In this document: in pieces, positions 19,490 to 28,123 of the stretch
Layout: every line of letters begins with the position of its first letter
Position numbering within the stretch: position 1 is the first letter of the stretch
NCBI RefSeq assembly: GCF_004792655.1
Contig: NZ_SRZC01000001.1
Location: 215,970 to 279,969 of the forward strand
Direction: 5' to 3'
Length of the DNA: 64,000 nucleotides
From: Palleniella muris
GTDB taxonomy: Bacteria; Bacteroidota; Bacteroidia; Bacteroidales; Bacteroidaceae
Made by a program: the position numbers and the translations under genes
Notes under the pieces: generated by a model
What the model was told of the DNA's origin: nothing
What the model saw: only the letters and a program-made list of their open reading frames with translations
The model's database searches: none

Positions 19490-19623
19490 CTCATCATGCT
19501 GCAACAAGATGCGACGTGCGATGCAACAAGATGTCCCATGATGCCTCATGATAAAACATGAGTTGCAACATGATGTCCCATGATACATCATGATTCAACA
19601 TGATTCAACATGATTCAACATGA
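19490..19623. repeat. About 11-bp tandem array, family B (copy 1)
   Basis: Repeated CATGATG / CAACATGATT words; the last units are strictly 11 bp apart. The array fills the gap between the PL11 and rhaM genes and ends 25 bp before the rhaM ATG. Related arrays lie at 19976, 28047 and 38577. Confidence 0.8.
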
Positions 19624-19648
19624 CAACAAAAAAAAACAAAACAACAAT

Positions 19649-19963
19649 ATGAAAAGAGAAGCATTCAAAATGTTCTTGAAGCCTGGCTTTGAGAAAGAAT
19701 ACGAGAAAAGGCATGCAGAGATATGGCCTGAACTGAAGAAGATGCTGTCCGACGGCGGTGTCTGTGACTATTCAATCTATTGGGACAAGGATACGAACAT
19801 CCTTTTTGCCTGCCAGAAAACGCGTGGCAACGAGTCGTCACAGGACATGGGCAGCAACCCGATAGTGCAAAAGTGGTGGGACTACATGGCGGACATCATG
19901 GAGGTGAACCCTGACAACTCGCCCGTGACAATCCCACTGCCGGAAGTGTTCCACATGGATTAA
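19649..19963 (+). CDS. rhaM: L-rhamnose mutarotase
   Basis: A 104-residue cytoplasmic enzyme that interconverts the anomers of L-rhamnose for rhamnose isomerase. The start at 19649 was chosen because it gives exactly the family length and puts the catalytic His at residue 22 (YEKRHAEIWPEL), as in E. coli YiiL/RhaM. An ATG 39 bp upstream would only add repeat-derived and poly-Lys residues. Conserved aromatic and acidic positions follow (CDYSIYWDKDTNILFAC), with the dimer-forming C-terminus (PLPEVFHMD). It is the only clearly cytoplasmic enzyme in the cluster. It links the secreted rhamnogalacturonan enzymes to rhamnose catabolism, since GH106 releases rhamnose. Confidence 0.95.
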   Translation: MKREAFKMFLKPGFEKEYEKRHAEIWPELKKMLSDGGVCDYSIYWDKDTNILFACQKTRGNESSQDMGSNPIVQKWWDYMADIMEVNPDNSPVTIPLPEVFHMD

Positions 19964-19975
19964 GATTCAACCACA

Positions 19976-20034
19976 TCATGCTTCAACATGACATAACATG
20001 ATGCATCATGATAACTCATGTCGCATCATGATTC
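19976..20034. repeat. About 11-bp tandem array, family B (copy 2)
   Basis: Repeated CATCATG/CATGATG words upstream of the tandem CE12 gene, separated from its ATG by an AC-rich leader (CAACAACCCAACCAA). Confidence 0.75.
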
Positions 20035-20067
20035 CAAAACAACAATAACAACCAACAACCCAACCAA

Positions 20068-21708
20068 ATGAAAAAGATACTATCCTCCTTAGCGGTCTGC
20101 GCCGCCATGTGCCTCCCTTCACAGGCACAGAAGCCGAACGTGGCAGGACCGATGAAGGACGTCAACAATGTCGTTGACAACACTCTTGACAGTCTCAACA
20201 AGGCAATGACAGCGCGCCCCGTGGCAGGCTCGTCACGCAAAGGCAACAATCCGGTGCTCTTCCTTGTGGGAAACTCCACCATGCGCAACGGCACACTCGG
20301 CAACGGCAACAACGGCCAGTGGGGCTGGGGCTATCTTGTCAACGAGTATTTTGACGAGAACAAGATGACCGTTGAGAACCATGCGCTCGGCGGAATGAGC
20401 TCACGCACATTCTACAACCGCCTTTGGCAGGATGTCCTGAAAGGCATAAAGAAGGGCGACTGGGTGATTATCGAACTCGGACATAACGACAACGGTCCTT
20501 ATGACAAAGGCCGTGCGCGTGCTTCCATACCGGGAATCGGCAAGGAGACTCTCGATGTCACCATACAGGAGACAGGCGTAAAGGAGACCGTCTACACTTA
20601 CGGCGAGTACATGCGCAAGTTCATTGCCGACGTGAAGGCTAAGGGTGCCCACCCTATCCTCATGTCCCTCACTCCGCGATTGGCTTACGATGACGCCGAC
20701 AGCACTATCGTCACACGCGTCAACAAGACATTCGGCCTGTGGGCAAAGCAGGTGGCGAAGAAGGCAAAAGTGCCTTTCATAGACCTTAATGACATAACAG
20801 CCAAGAAGTTTGAGAAGTTCGGCAAGGAGAAGACAAAGTACATGTTCTACGGCGACCGCATACATACCTCCATGTTCGGAGCACGTGTCAATGCGGAATC
20901 TGCCATCGAAGGCATCCGCGCCTATAAGGGTCTGCCTCTCGCAAAGTATCTGAAGCCTGTGGAGAAGGACAATGTCACAGGCGCAACACGCCAGAAAGGC
21001 AAGCCTATGCTCTTCACTATCGGTGACAGCACCGTTAAGAACGAGGACAATTCCGATGACAGCATGTGGGGCTGGGGAAGCGTGATTCAGGATCTCTTCG
21101 ACCTTGACCGCATCACCGTCGAGAACCATGCGAAGGCAGGACGCAGCGCACGCACCTTCCTTGACGAGGGACGTTGGGACAAGGTCTATAACGCTTTGCA
21201 GCCGGGCGACTATGTTATAATGCAGTTCGGACACAACGATGCGGGCGAGATAAACACCGGAAAGGCTCGCGCAGAGCTTCCGGGAGCAGGCGCGGAGAGC
21301 AAGGTTTTCAAGATGGAAAAGACCGGCAAGTTCCAGGTTATCTACACTTTTGGCTGGTATCTCCGCAAGTTTGTCATGGACTGCCGGGAGAAAGGCGCAA
21401 TCCCTGTTGTGCTCAGCCACACACCAAGAAACAAGTTTGACAACGGACTCATAGAGCGTAACACCAACTCTTTTGGCAAATGGACACGCGAAGTGGCAGA
21501 GCAGACCGGCACAATCTTCATCGACCTGAACAAAATCTCCGGCGACAAGTTCGAGAAAATGGCATGGGAGAAGGGTTTAAAAGAGGTCAACAGCTATTTC
21601 AAGCGTGACCACACCCACACTTCCAAGAAGGGTGCGCGCCTCAATGCACAGAGCATCGCCGAGGGACTGAAGAAGACTGACTGCCCGCTGAAGGACTATC
21701 TGAAATAA
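20068..21708 (+). CDS. Tandem-domain rhamnogalacturonan acetylesterase (two CE12 SGNH domains)
   Basis: A 546-residue secreted esterase with two complete SGNH hydrolase domains in one chain. After a signal peptide (about 1-20), domain 1 (about 60-305) has the nucleophile Ser near 70 in LVGNSTMRNG, the ELGHNDNGP block and the DRIHTS Asp-His pair. Domain 2 (about 310-545) has Ser 321 in TIGDSTVKNE, QFGHNDAGE and DHTHTS. Both keep all four SGNH blocks, so both look active. CE12 enzymes remove acetyl groups from RG-I galacturonic acid, which clears the way for PL11 and GH28. The two domains are clearly different in sequence, suggesting different acetyl positions rather than a recent duplication. 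Confidence 0.92.
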   Translation: MKKILSSLAVCAAMCLPSQAQKPNVAGPMKDVNNVVDNTLDSLNKAMTARPVAGSSRKGNNPVLFLVGNSTMRNGTLGNGNNGQWGWGYLVNEYFDENKMTVENHALGGMSSRTFYNRLWQDVLKGIKKGDWVIIELGHNDNGPYDKGRARASIPGIGKETLDVTIQETGVKETVYTYGEYMRKFIADVKAKGAHPILMSLTPRLAYDDADSTIVTRVNKTFGLWAKQVAKKAKVPFIDLNDITAKKFEKFGKEKTKYMFYGDRIHTSMFGARVNAESAIEGIRAYKGLPLAKYLKPVEKDNVTGATRQKGKPMLFTIGDSTVKNEDNSDDSMWGWGSVIQDLFDLDRITVENHAKAGRSARTFLDEGRWDKVYNALQPGDYVIMQFGHNDAGEINTGKARAELPGAGAESKVFKMEKTGKFQVIYTFGWYLRKFVMDCREKGAIPVVLSHTPRNKFDNGLIERNTNSFGKWTREVAEQTGTIFIDLNKISGDKFEKMAWEKGLKEVNSYFKRDHTHTSKKGARLNAQSIAEGLKKTDCPLKDYLK

Positions 21709-21729
21709 GAAAAGCCAACCGGCATTTAC

Positions 21730-21833
21730 AGTTCTGACAGCCTTATCAGCATCGCCAGTCGTGTCAGTACTGTCTGTATTGACCATTTTATCACTACTGC
21801 CAGTACTGACAATTATGTCAATATTGTCAAAAG
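21730..21833. repeat. 9-bp tandem array, family C (copy 1)
   Basis: Many imperfect copies of TGTCAGTAY / TGTCAATAT at 9-bp spacing, ending 15 bp before the GH43-GH2 start codon. Because 9 bp is three codons, the array stays open in the frame of the next gene and would encode Leu/Ser/Val/Thr repeats. Confidence 0.82.
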
Positions 21834-21847
21834 AAAAAAACAAAACA

Positions 21848-24800
21848 ATGAACAAACTGCATAAACTCATCTTGTCCGCGGCACTTGCCATAAGTTCCAT
21901 GGCATCCGCACAGAACCTGCAGAAAGGGGATTACGGCTACCTTTACTGCCACATGAGTGACAGAGGGGAATGGACAGCCTATGCCCTCAGCCGCGACGGT
22001 CTGCACTACCATGACCTGATTGGCGGACAGCCAATCTTCGACACAAAGAAAGTGGCGGGGATAGAAGGCGGCACACGCGACGCATATATCTTCAGAAAGC
22101 ATGACGGCAAAGGCTATCTCATGCTCACAACCGACATGTGCGTGAAGAAAAGTAAGGTGTGGAACAACTACGGAATCAATCTCCTGACCTCCGATGACCT
22201 TATCAACTGGGAGTCAAAGACCTTTGATTTCCGCAAGGGAGCAAGCATCTTCTCCGACCCTAAGTCACCGGACACCTATAAGAACTATGCCACCATCAAC
22301 CGCGTATGGGCACCACAGGCGATGTGGGACCCTACCTATGTGTGGCCAAACGGCAAGAAAGGCGGCTATTTCGTCTATTACTCCCTGTGGAACAGCGCGG
22401 AAGAAAAGTACGACCGCATGTACTATTCCTATGCCGATGAGTCGTTCACCACACTCACAAAGCCACGCCTTCTCTTCGATTGGGGTTACGCCACAATCGA
22501 TGCGGACATAAACTATCTCAAGTCCGACAAGCTCTTCCACATGATGATAAAGAAGGAAGGCGGCAAACCGGGACTCTTCACAGCCACCGCAAAGCGACTG
22601 ACAGGCCCGTGGAGCAAACCTGTCGAGGACGATTATGTCAACTTCGAGGGCAAGAAAAAGTGTGAGGGCGTCTCCGCTTTCCAGATTGCCGGCGAAGAGG
22701 GATGGCGCGTCGGATATATCGAATACTCCTCACGCCCGAAGCATTACCGCATCTGTAAGGCTGACAAGTACCTCCGCAACTTCAACTCTCCGCAGGACAT
22801 CATCGGCGTAGAGGCACCGCAGCACGGCTCTTTCTTACGCCTTACAAAGGAGGAATATGACCGCCTTGAGAACTGGTCCAAGGCGATTATGGACAAGAAA
22901 AACACTCCGCGCTCTGTCGTTTCGCTTAACAACGGATGGCAGTTCCATGGCTCACTGACAGACATCAGCTTTGAGGACATCAAAAAAATCTCGGCTTGGC
23001 AGACTGTCAACCTCCCTCACGATTTTCAGATTTCACAGCCTTGGGTGGCTCCCGCTGCCGACGAGAAGGCGGACAACCGTGACGCCGGAGCGAACATCCG
23101 CAGCCGACTGAGCTCACGCGGGTTCAAGGAAATGGGCATCGGTTGGTACCGCAAGGATATCCGTCCTGAGGAATCATGGCGCGGAAAGCGTATCCTTCTT
23201 GATTTCGAGGGCATCATGCTCGTGGGCGATGTGTACCTCAACGGAAAGCACATCGGCAAGACGGACTATGGTTATCTTGGTTTCGAGATTGACATCACAA
23301 AGGATTTGAAATTCGGTGAGGATAATGTCCTCATGGTAAAAGCCAACACTCAGCAGCCGCTGAACTCACGCTGGTACACCGGAGGTGGCATTTATCGCGA
23401 TGTGAACATTACCCTTACGGACAAGGACGAGTATTTCGTGCGCCATCCGCTGTACATCACAACCGAGAATGTCACTGACCGCAACGCTACCGTAAACGTA
23501 CAGGCAGAGCTGACCTGCAACCTAAAAGTCGAGAACCTTCGTGTCGGAACAAAGGTCACTGACCAACAGGGAAACATCGTCTACCATAAGTTCAACACCA
23601 TAAAGTTCGACCGCCGCATGCGCACAAACGAGCACCGGGTGGCGAAATTCAATATCGACAACCCGAAACTATGGAGCTGTGAGACGCCTAATCTCTATAC
23701 CGCCGAAGTGACTCTCTACCGCGAGGACGGTTCGGTGGCTGACCAGGTAACAAAGCGGTTCGGTGTGCGCAACGTGGAGTTCTCACCGGAATTCGGTCTG
23801 AAACTCAACGGCAAGAAGGTTCTTCTCAAAGGAATCGCCAACCACCATTCACTCGGTGCCCTCGGCGCTGCCGTCTATCCGCGTGCCATGGAGAAGCGCA
23901 TGAAACTCCTGAAGGATTTCGGTTTCAACCACATACGCACTGCTCATAACCCTTACAGTGAGTCGTTCCTCGACCTCTGCGACGAATATGGCTTCCTTGT
24001 CGTTGACGAACTCTATGACAAATGGCTCACACAGTACGCCGGAGGCAGGGAGGAATGGACAAACCTTTGGCAGCATGACGTGCCGGAGTTTGTAAAGCGC
24101 GACCGCAACCACCCGTCAATCGTGGTGTGGAGCCTTGGCAATGAGCTGCAACAGTACTGGAACCTGCCTTATGCCGACTGGGGAGTGACTGCCTACCGCC
24201 TGCAGAAAGAACTGCTCAAGCGTTACGACAAGACACGCCCTATAACAGTTGCCATGCACCCGCGCTACCGCAGTCTGGAGACCGATTCTCTCCCTGCACC
24301 GCTCGTTCATGAGACAGACATCGCGTCATATAATTATAGATATATGTATTTCCCCAGCGACAGCCGACGCTTCCCTAACATGATGTTCTACCAGAGCGAG
24401 GCGAACACCTCCGGAATGGGTCCTAATTACTTCGAGATGGACCTTGACAAAGTGCTCGGATTGGCTTATTGGGGCATGATTGACTACCTCGGCGAGTCAC
24501 AGGGATGGCCGGAGAAAGGCTGGTGTCAGGGTGTCTTTGACATCTCCCTCGAACCAAAACCTAACGCTTATTTCCTTAAGAGCTATTTCAAGGACGATGA
24601 GCCGCTGGTGCACATCGGTATCATTGCGAGTGACGGCGACTCATTCATGTGGAACGACGAAAAGATGCTCAAAAGACGACTTGTTGACCATTGGAACTTC
24701 GGAAAAGACAACAATAACAAGGAATTCACGTTATATACATACACCAACGCTGACGAAGTGGAGCTCCGCATTAACGGAAAGAGCCTCGGCAGGAAGCAGA

Positions 24801-25264
24801 ACGACAAGAATCCTAAGGTTCGCAACAGAGTCAAGTGGGACAAGGTGAAGTACGAACCGGGCTACATCGAGGCAATCGCCTATACCGACGGCAAGGTCGT
24901 GGCACGCCACAAGATAGAGACAACGGGTGAGGCAAAGCGTCTCACAGCCACAGCCGACAACAGCGATTGGAAGGCTGACGGCAAGGATTTGCAGCACATC
25001 CGTGTCCTCGCTCTCGACGCTAAGGGTCGCCGCGTGCAGACTGCGAAGGGCAAAGTGCACTTCTCCGTGGAAGGCCCTGCCGAGATTATCGCCGTCACCA
25101 ATGGCGACAACGCCAGTGACGAGCTTGCCGTGGGCGATTCACGCAACCTCTACAACGGCACCTGCACCGTCATCCTGCGCTCAAAACAGGGAGCAGGCAA
25201 GGTCTCTGTCACAGCAACTTGCGACGGCATGAAGCCTGTAAAACTGCAGCTTGCAACAAAATAA
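21848..25264 (+). CDS. Fusion of a GH43-like propeller with a GH2 beta-galactosidase
   Basis: An 1138-residue secreted two-module glycoside hydrolase. The start at 21848 begins a good signal peptide (to MASAQ); an ATG at 21761 in the same frame lies in repeat DNA. Residues ~25-345 look like a five-bladed GH43-type propeller (GTRDAYIFR, RVWAPQAMWDPTYVW, DADINYL, CEGVSAFQ). Residues ~355-1138 are a full GH2: sugar-binding sandwich (GWYRKDIRPEESWRG), Ig domain, TIM barrel with acid/base Glu 766 (SLGNEL) and nucleophile Glu 851 (YQSEAN), and C-terminal Ig domains. GH2 would trim beta-linked galactose from side chains. The GH43-like part may cut arabinan or galactan, or act only in binding; its catalytic acids are not certain. 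Confidence 0.88.
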   Translation: MNKLHKLILSAALAISSMASAQNLQKGDYGYLYCHMSDRGEWTAYALSRDGLHYHDLIGGQPIFDTKKVAGIEGGTRDAYIFRKHDGKGYLMLTTDMCVKKSKVWNNYGINLLTSDDLINWESKTFDFRKGASIFSDPKSPDTYKNYATINRVWAPQAMWDPTYVWPNGKKGGYFVYYSLWNSAEEKYDRMYYSYADESFTTLTKPRLLFDWGYATIDADINYLKSDKLFHMMIKKEGGKPGLFTATAKRLTGPWSKPVEDDYVNFEGKKKCEGVSAFQIAGEEGWRVGYIEYSSRPKHYRICKADKYLRNFNSPQDIIGVEAPQHGSFLRLTKEEYDRLENWSKAIMDKKNTPRSVVSLNNGWQFHGSLTDISFEDIKKISAWQTVNLPHDFQISQPWVAPAADEKADNRDAGANIRSRLSSRGFKEMGIGWYRKDIRPEESWRGKRILLDFEGIMLVGDVYLNGKHIGKTDYGYLGFEIDITKDLKFGEDNVLMVKANTQQPLNSRWYTGGGIYRDVNITLTDKDEYFVRHPLYITTENVTDRNATVNVQAELTCNLKVENLRVGTKVTDQQGNIVYHKFNTIKFDRRMRTNEHRVAKFNIDNPKLWSCETPNLYTAEVTLYREDGSVADQVTKRFGVRNVEFSPEFGLKLNGKKVLLKGIANHHSLGALGAAVYPRAMEKRMKLLKDFGFNHIRTAHNPYSESFLDLCDEYGFLVVDELYDKWLTQYAGGREEWTNLWQHDVPEFVKRDRNHPSIVVWSLGNELQQYWNLPYADWGVTAYRLQKELLKRYDKTRPITVAMHPRYRSLETDSLPAPLVHETDIASYNYRYMYFPSDSRRFPNMMFYQSEANTSGMGPNYFEMDLDKVLGLAYWGMIDYLGESQGWPEKGWCQGVFDISLEPKPNAYFLKSYFKDDEPLVHIGIIASDGDSFMWNDEKMLKRRLVDHWNFGKDNNNKEFTLYTYTNADEVELRINGKSLGRKQNDKNPKVRNRVKWDKVKYEPGYIEAIAYTDGKVVARHKIETTGEAKRLTATADNSDWKADGKDLQHIRVLALDAKGRRVQTAKGKVHFSVEGPAEIIAVTNGDNASDELAVGDSRNLYNGTCTVILRSKQGAGKVSVTATCDGMKPVKLQLATK

Positions 25265-25284
25265 GCGGGAAAATCTAAGGGGCA

Positions 25285-25352
25285 GTATTGACACTATTGT
25301 CAGTACTGTCCGTGTTGTCAGTAATGACAATAATGACAGCACTGACGATACT
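25285..25352. repeat. 9-bp tandem array, family C (copy 2)
   Basis: TGTCAGTACTGTCCGTG and related words at 9-bp spacing between the GH43-GH2 and CE12 genes, in both orientations within the array (TGTCAGT and ACTGACA). Confidence 0.8.
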
Positions 25353-25389
25353 GACCTTACCCCTCCAACCTAAAAAACAACAAAAACCA

Positions 25390-26598
25390 ATGACAAAAAG
25401 ATATTTATTGTTCCTCCTCATGTCACTCTCGGCTGCCCTGAGCCTCAACGCTCAGACCTTTGACTTCGACATGGCGAAGGATGGGAAAGGATTGAAAAGC
25501 GGCTTCCTCAGCGTGGAAGTACCGGACGGGAACTATCTCGTCCGCGTCACTTTCGGTTCAAAGAAGCGCGCCGGTGAGACCACCCTGCGCTGTGAGAACC
25601 GCCGACTGCTGGCGCATAACCTCGTGACAAAGAAAAAGGAGATGAAGACCCTTGAGTTCGTTGTCAACAAGCGCAGCCCTTTTATCACAAACGACAAGCG
25701 CGTGAGAATCAAGGAGCGCGAAAAGAACTATTTCACATGGGACGACAAACTGACACTTGAAATCGCCGGCGAAGCCCCTGCCGTCACCGCCGTCCATATC
25801 GAACCGGCAAACGATGTGCCGACAATCTACCTCTGTGGCAACTCCACCGTTGTCGACCAGGCTTATGAGCCGTGGGCAAGCTGGGGACAGATGATTACCC
25901 GCTGGTTCGGCCCGGAGGTGGCTGTGAGCAACCATGCGGAGAGCGGACTGGCAGCTTTCTCCTTCCTCGCACAGAACCGTCTCGACAAAATCATGACTAC
26001 CTTGAAGAAAGGTGACTGGGTAATCGTCGAGTTCGGACATAACGATGAGAAATACAAGGGTGACGGCTTCGGAGCATGGTATCACTATTCCTACAACCTG
26101 AAAATCTTCGTCGACCGCGTGCGCAAGGCTGGTGCTGAGATTGTCTTCTGCACTCCGACACAGCGACGAGCATGGGAAAGCGACAACAAGACCATCAAGA
26201 ACACTCACGGCGATTACCCTGCGGCGATGAAAGCCCTTGCAGCGCGTGAGAATGTGCCGGTCATCGACCTTAACATGATGACCAAAACCTTCTTCGAGAC
26301 TCTCGGCTACGAAGACAGCAAGCGCGCTCTTGTACATTATCCAAAGGGAACTTTTGAAGGACAGACCAAGGATTTCGCCGACAATACCCACTTCAATCCT
26401 TACGGAGCTTATGAGGTGGCGAAGCTGGTCGTGCTGGGCATGAAGCAGCTTGACCTCCCTATGGCAAAGTATCTGCGTGACACTGACGCCGAAAACGCCG
26501 AGTGGAAGAACTTCTCCCCTGCCACTCCGGACGATTGGAAGACATTCAAATGGGTGCCGTCGCCTATGACGGAGTTTCTCAAACCTGACGGAAACTAA
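25390..26598 (+). CDS. Rhamnogalacturonan acetylesterase (CE12) with N-terminal carbohydrate-binding-like domain
   Basis: A 402-residue secreted esterase. The start at 25390 opens a signal peptide (FLLMSLSAALSLNAQ); the longer in-frame reading from 25288 only adds repeat-encoded residues. Residues ~20-130 form a beta-sandwich of the galactose-binding-like type found in front of YesT/RhgT-like enzymes (FDFDMAKDGKG). The SGNH domain follows: Ser 152 in LCGNSTVVDQ, GWVIVEFGHNDEKY-like block III (WVIVEFGHND), and DNTHFNPYGA near the end for the Asp-His pair. It is the third CE12 domain in the PUL. It is 12 bp upstream of the GH28 gene and probably co-translated with it. Confidence 0.92.
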   Translation: MTKRYLLFLLMSLSAALSLNAQTFDFDMAKDGKGLKSGFLSVEVPDGNYLVRVTFGSKKRAGETTLRCENRRLLAHNLVTKKKEMKTLEFVVNKRSPFITNDKRVRIKEREKNYFTWDDKLTLEIAGEAPAVTAVHIEPANDVPTIYLCGNSTVVDQAYEPWASWGQMITRWFGPEVAVSNHAESGLAAFSFLAQNRLDKIMTTLKKGDWVIVEFGHNDEKYKGDGFGAWYHYSYNLKIFVDRVRKAGAEIVFCTPTQRRAWESDNKTIKNTHGDYPAAMKALAARENVPVIDLNMMTKTFFETLGYEDSKRALVHYPKGTFEGQTKDFADNTHFNPYGAYEVAKLVVLGMKQLDLPMAKYLRDTDAENAEWKNFSPATPDDWKTFKWVPSPMTEFLKPDGN

Positions 26599-26610
26599 AT
26601 AAAAAACGCT

Positions 26611-28029
26611 ATGATAAAGACTTCAATCCTTACAACTTTTCTTGCCGCCTTGCTGGCTTTCTCTCCGGCAAGCGCAAAGAAGAAGCAGCCCGCCAAGGAG
26701 CTTTTCCCTAACGGAGAGCCTATCCCGGCGTGGTTCAGCGACACGGCGAGAGTAGACATCGCCACCCTCGGCAGGCAATATGTCATCACCGAGCATGGCG
26801 TATGCCACAATCCTGCCCTCGTGCAGACAAAAGCGATACAGGCTGTCATCGACAAAGCCGCTGCGGAAGGTGGCGGAGTGATTGTCATTCCTGAAGGCAC
26901 GTTCCTCTCCGGCTCACTGTTTTTCAAGCAGGGCACACACCTTTATGTCAAGCAGGGAGGATGCCTGAAGGGCAGCGACCGCATCGCCGACTTCGAGATG
27001 CGTGAGACTCGTATGGAGGGACAGACACTGAAGTATTTCTCCGCCCTCGTGAATGCCGACGGCGTCGACGGCTTCACAATCACCGGACCGGGAACAATCG
27101 ACGGCAACGGCTACCGCTATTGGGAGGAATTCTGGATTCGCCGGCAGTTCAACAAGCAGTGCACGAACCTCGAAGCCTTGCGCCCTCGTTTGGTTTATCT
27201 CTCCAACAGCAAGAACATCACTGTACAGGATGTGAGCCTGATAAATAGTCCTTTCTGGACAAACCACCTCTATAAGTGCGAGCGTGTGAAGTATCTCGGC
27301 TGCTACATCTATGCGCCTACAAAGGGACTTGGCATGATAGGGAAGAACGGTGCGCCGTCAAGTGACGCGATAGACATCGACTTCTGCCACGACATACTCA
27401 TCAGCGGATGCTACATGAGTGTCAACGACGATGCCGTAGTGCTCAAAGGCGGCAAGGGAACTTTTGCCGACAAGGACCCAAGAAACGGTCCTAACCATAA
27501 CATCATCGTACAGGACTGCAACTATGGCAAGGTGCATGCCTGCATCACTTTCGGCTCAGAGAGTCTCCACGACTGGAACATCATCATGCGACGCATAAAG
27601 TTCGAGGGTGTCAACCGTGTCGTATGGTTCAAGATGCGCCCGGACACACCGCAGCATTATGAACTTTCACGCTTCGAAGACCTTAGCGGTTCTGCCGACG
27701 CTTTCGTGGTGACTCTGCCGTGGACACAGTTCTTCAAGCCTGAAGAGCGCAAGGATATGCCGCTCTCACGAGTCAATGACATCACGTTCAGGAACATCAA
27801 TGTCGAGTGCAAAAAGTTCTTTGACGTTAAGTCATCGGATAAATACAGCCTTGAAAACTTCTCTTTCGAGAATGTCAATGCCAAGGAGACAGGCGGCAAA
27901 GAGACATGGCATCCGGAGTATGTCAAGGGCATCAGCGTGAAGAACCTTGTCATAAACGGCGCCGCACCGAAGGCAGCAAAGACCGTGAAAAAGACCGGCA
28001 AGTCGGACACTCCCGAGGAGTTCCTGTAA
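26611..28029 (+). CDS. Glycoside hydrolase family 28 (polygalacturonase-like rhamnogalacturonan hydrolase)
   Basis: A 472-residue secreted right-handed beta-helix enzyme. The signal peptide ends near SPASA. The pectate-lyase-like N-terminal turn (QTKAIQAVIDKAAAEGGGVIVIPEGTFLSGSLFFKQGT) is followed by the GH28 catalytic region: SDAIDIDF, then SVNDDAVVLKGGKG with the Asp pair near 273-274, then CITFGSES in the GHG position and RRIKFEG as the RIK motif. In this setting it would hydrolyse galacturonic acid linkages in the RG-I backbone, or trim galacturonic acid from oligosaccharides. The ordinary fungal GHG is replaced by a TFGSE version, common in bacterial GH28 of rhamnogalacturonan loci. Confidence 0.92.
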   Translation: MIKTSILTTFLAALLAFSPASAKKKQPAKELFPNGEPIPAWFSDTARVDIATLGRQYVITEHGVCHNPALVQTKAIQAVIDKAAAEGGGVIVIPEGTFLSGSLFFKQGTHLYVKQGGCLKGSDRIADFEMRETRMEGQTLKYFSALVNADGVDGFTITGPGTIDGNGYRYWEEFWIRRQFNKQCTNLEALRPRLVYLSNSKNITVQDVSLINSPFWTNHLYKCERVKYLGCYIYAPTKGLGMIGKNGAPSSDAIDIDFCHDILISGCYMSVNDDAVVLKGGKGTFADKDPRNGPNHNIIVQDCNYGKVHACITFGSESLHDWNIIMRRIKFEGVNRVVWFKMRPDTPQHYELSRFEDLSGSADAFVVTLPWTQFFKPEERKDMPLSRVNDITFRNINVECKKFFDVKSSDKYSLENFSFENVNAKETGGKETWHPEYVKGISVKNLVINGAAPKAAKTVKKTGKSDTPEEFL

Positions 28030-28046
28030 GAAAACCGATTAGAAAG

Positions 28047-28090
28047 GCATCATGATGTGCCACGATTCAACATGGTTCATCATGATGCAA
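28047..28090. repeat. Short family B array (copy 3)
   Basis: Words CATCATGATG, CAACATG and CATCATGATG in a 44-bp stretch upstream of the GH105 gene, followed by an AC-rich leader directly before the ATG at 28124. Confidence 0.65.
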
Positions 28091-28123
28091 CCAACAACCT
28101 ATAACCAACCAACCCAACAACCA

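Noticed and set aside
20401..21420. Long antisense open frame over the tandem CE12 gene (also 28166-29182, 32121-33206, 39288-40322)
   Set aside because: Shadow frames of well-identified genes, with no recognisable protein features and atypical composition.
21761..21847. Upstream ATG as the true start of the GH43-GH2 gene
   Set aside because: It lies in a 9-bp array and would bury a good signal peptide that begins at 21848. The same reasoning was used for 25288, 28052 and 31986.
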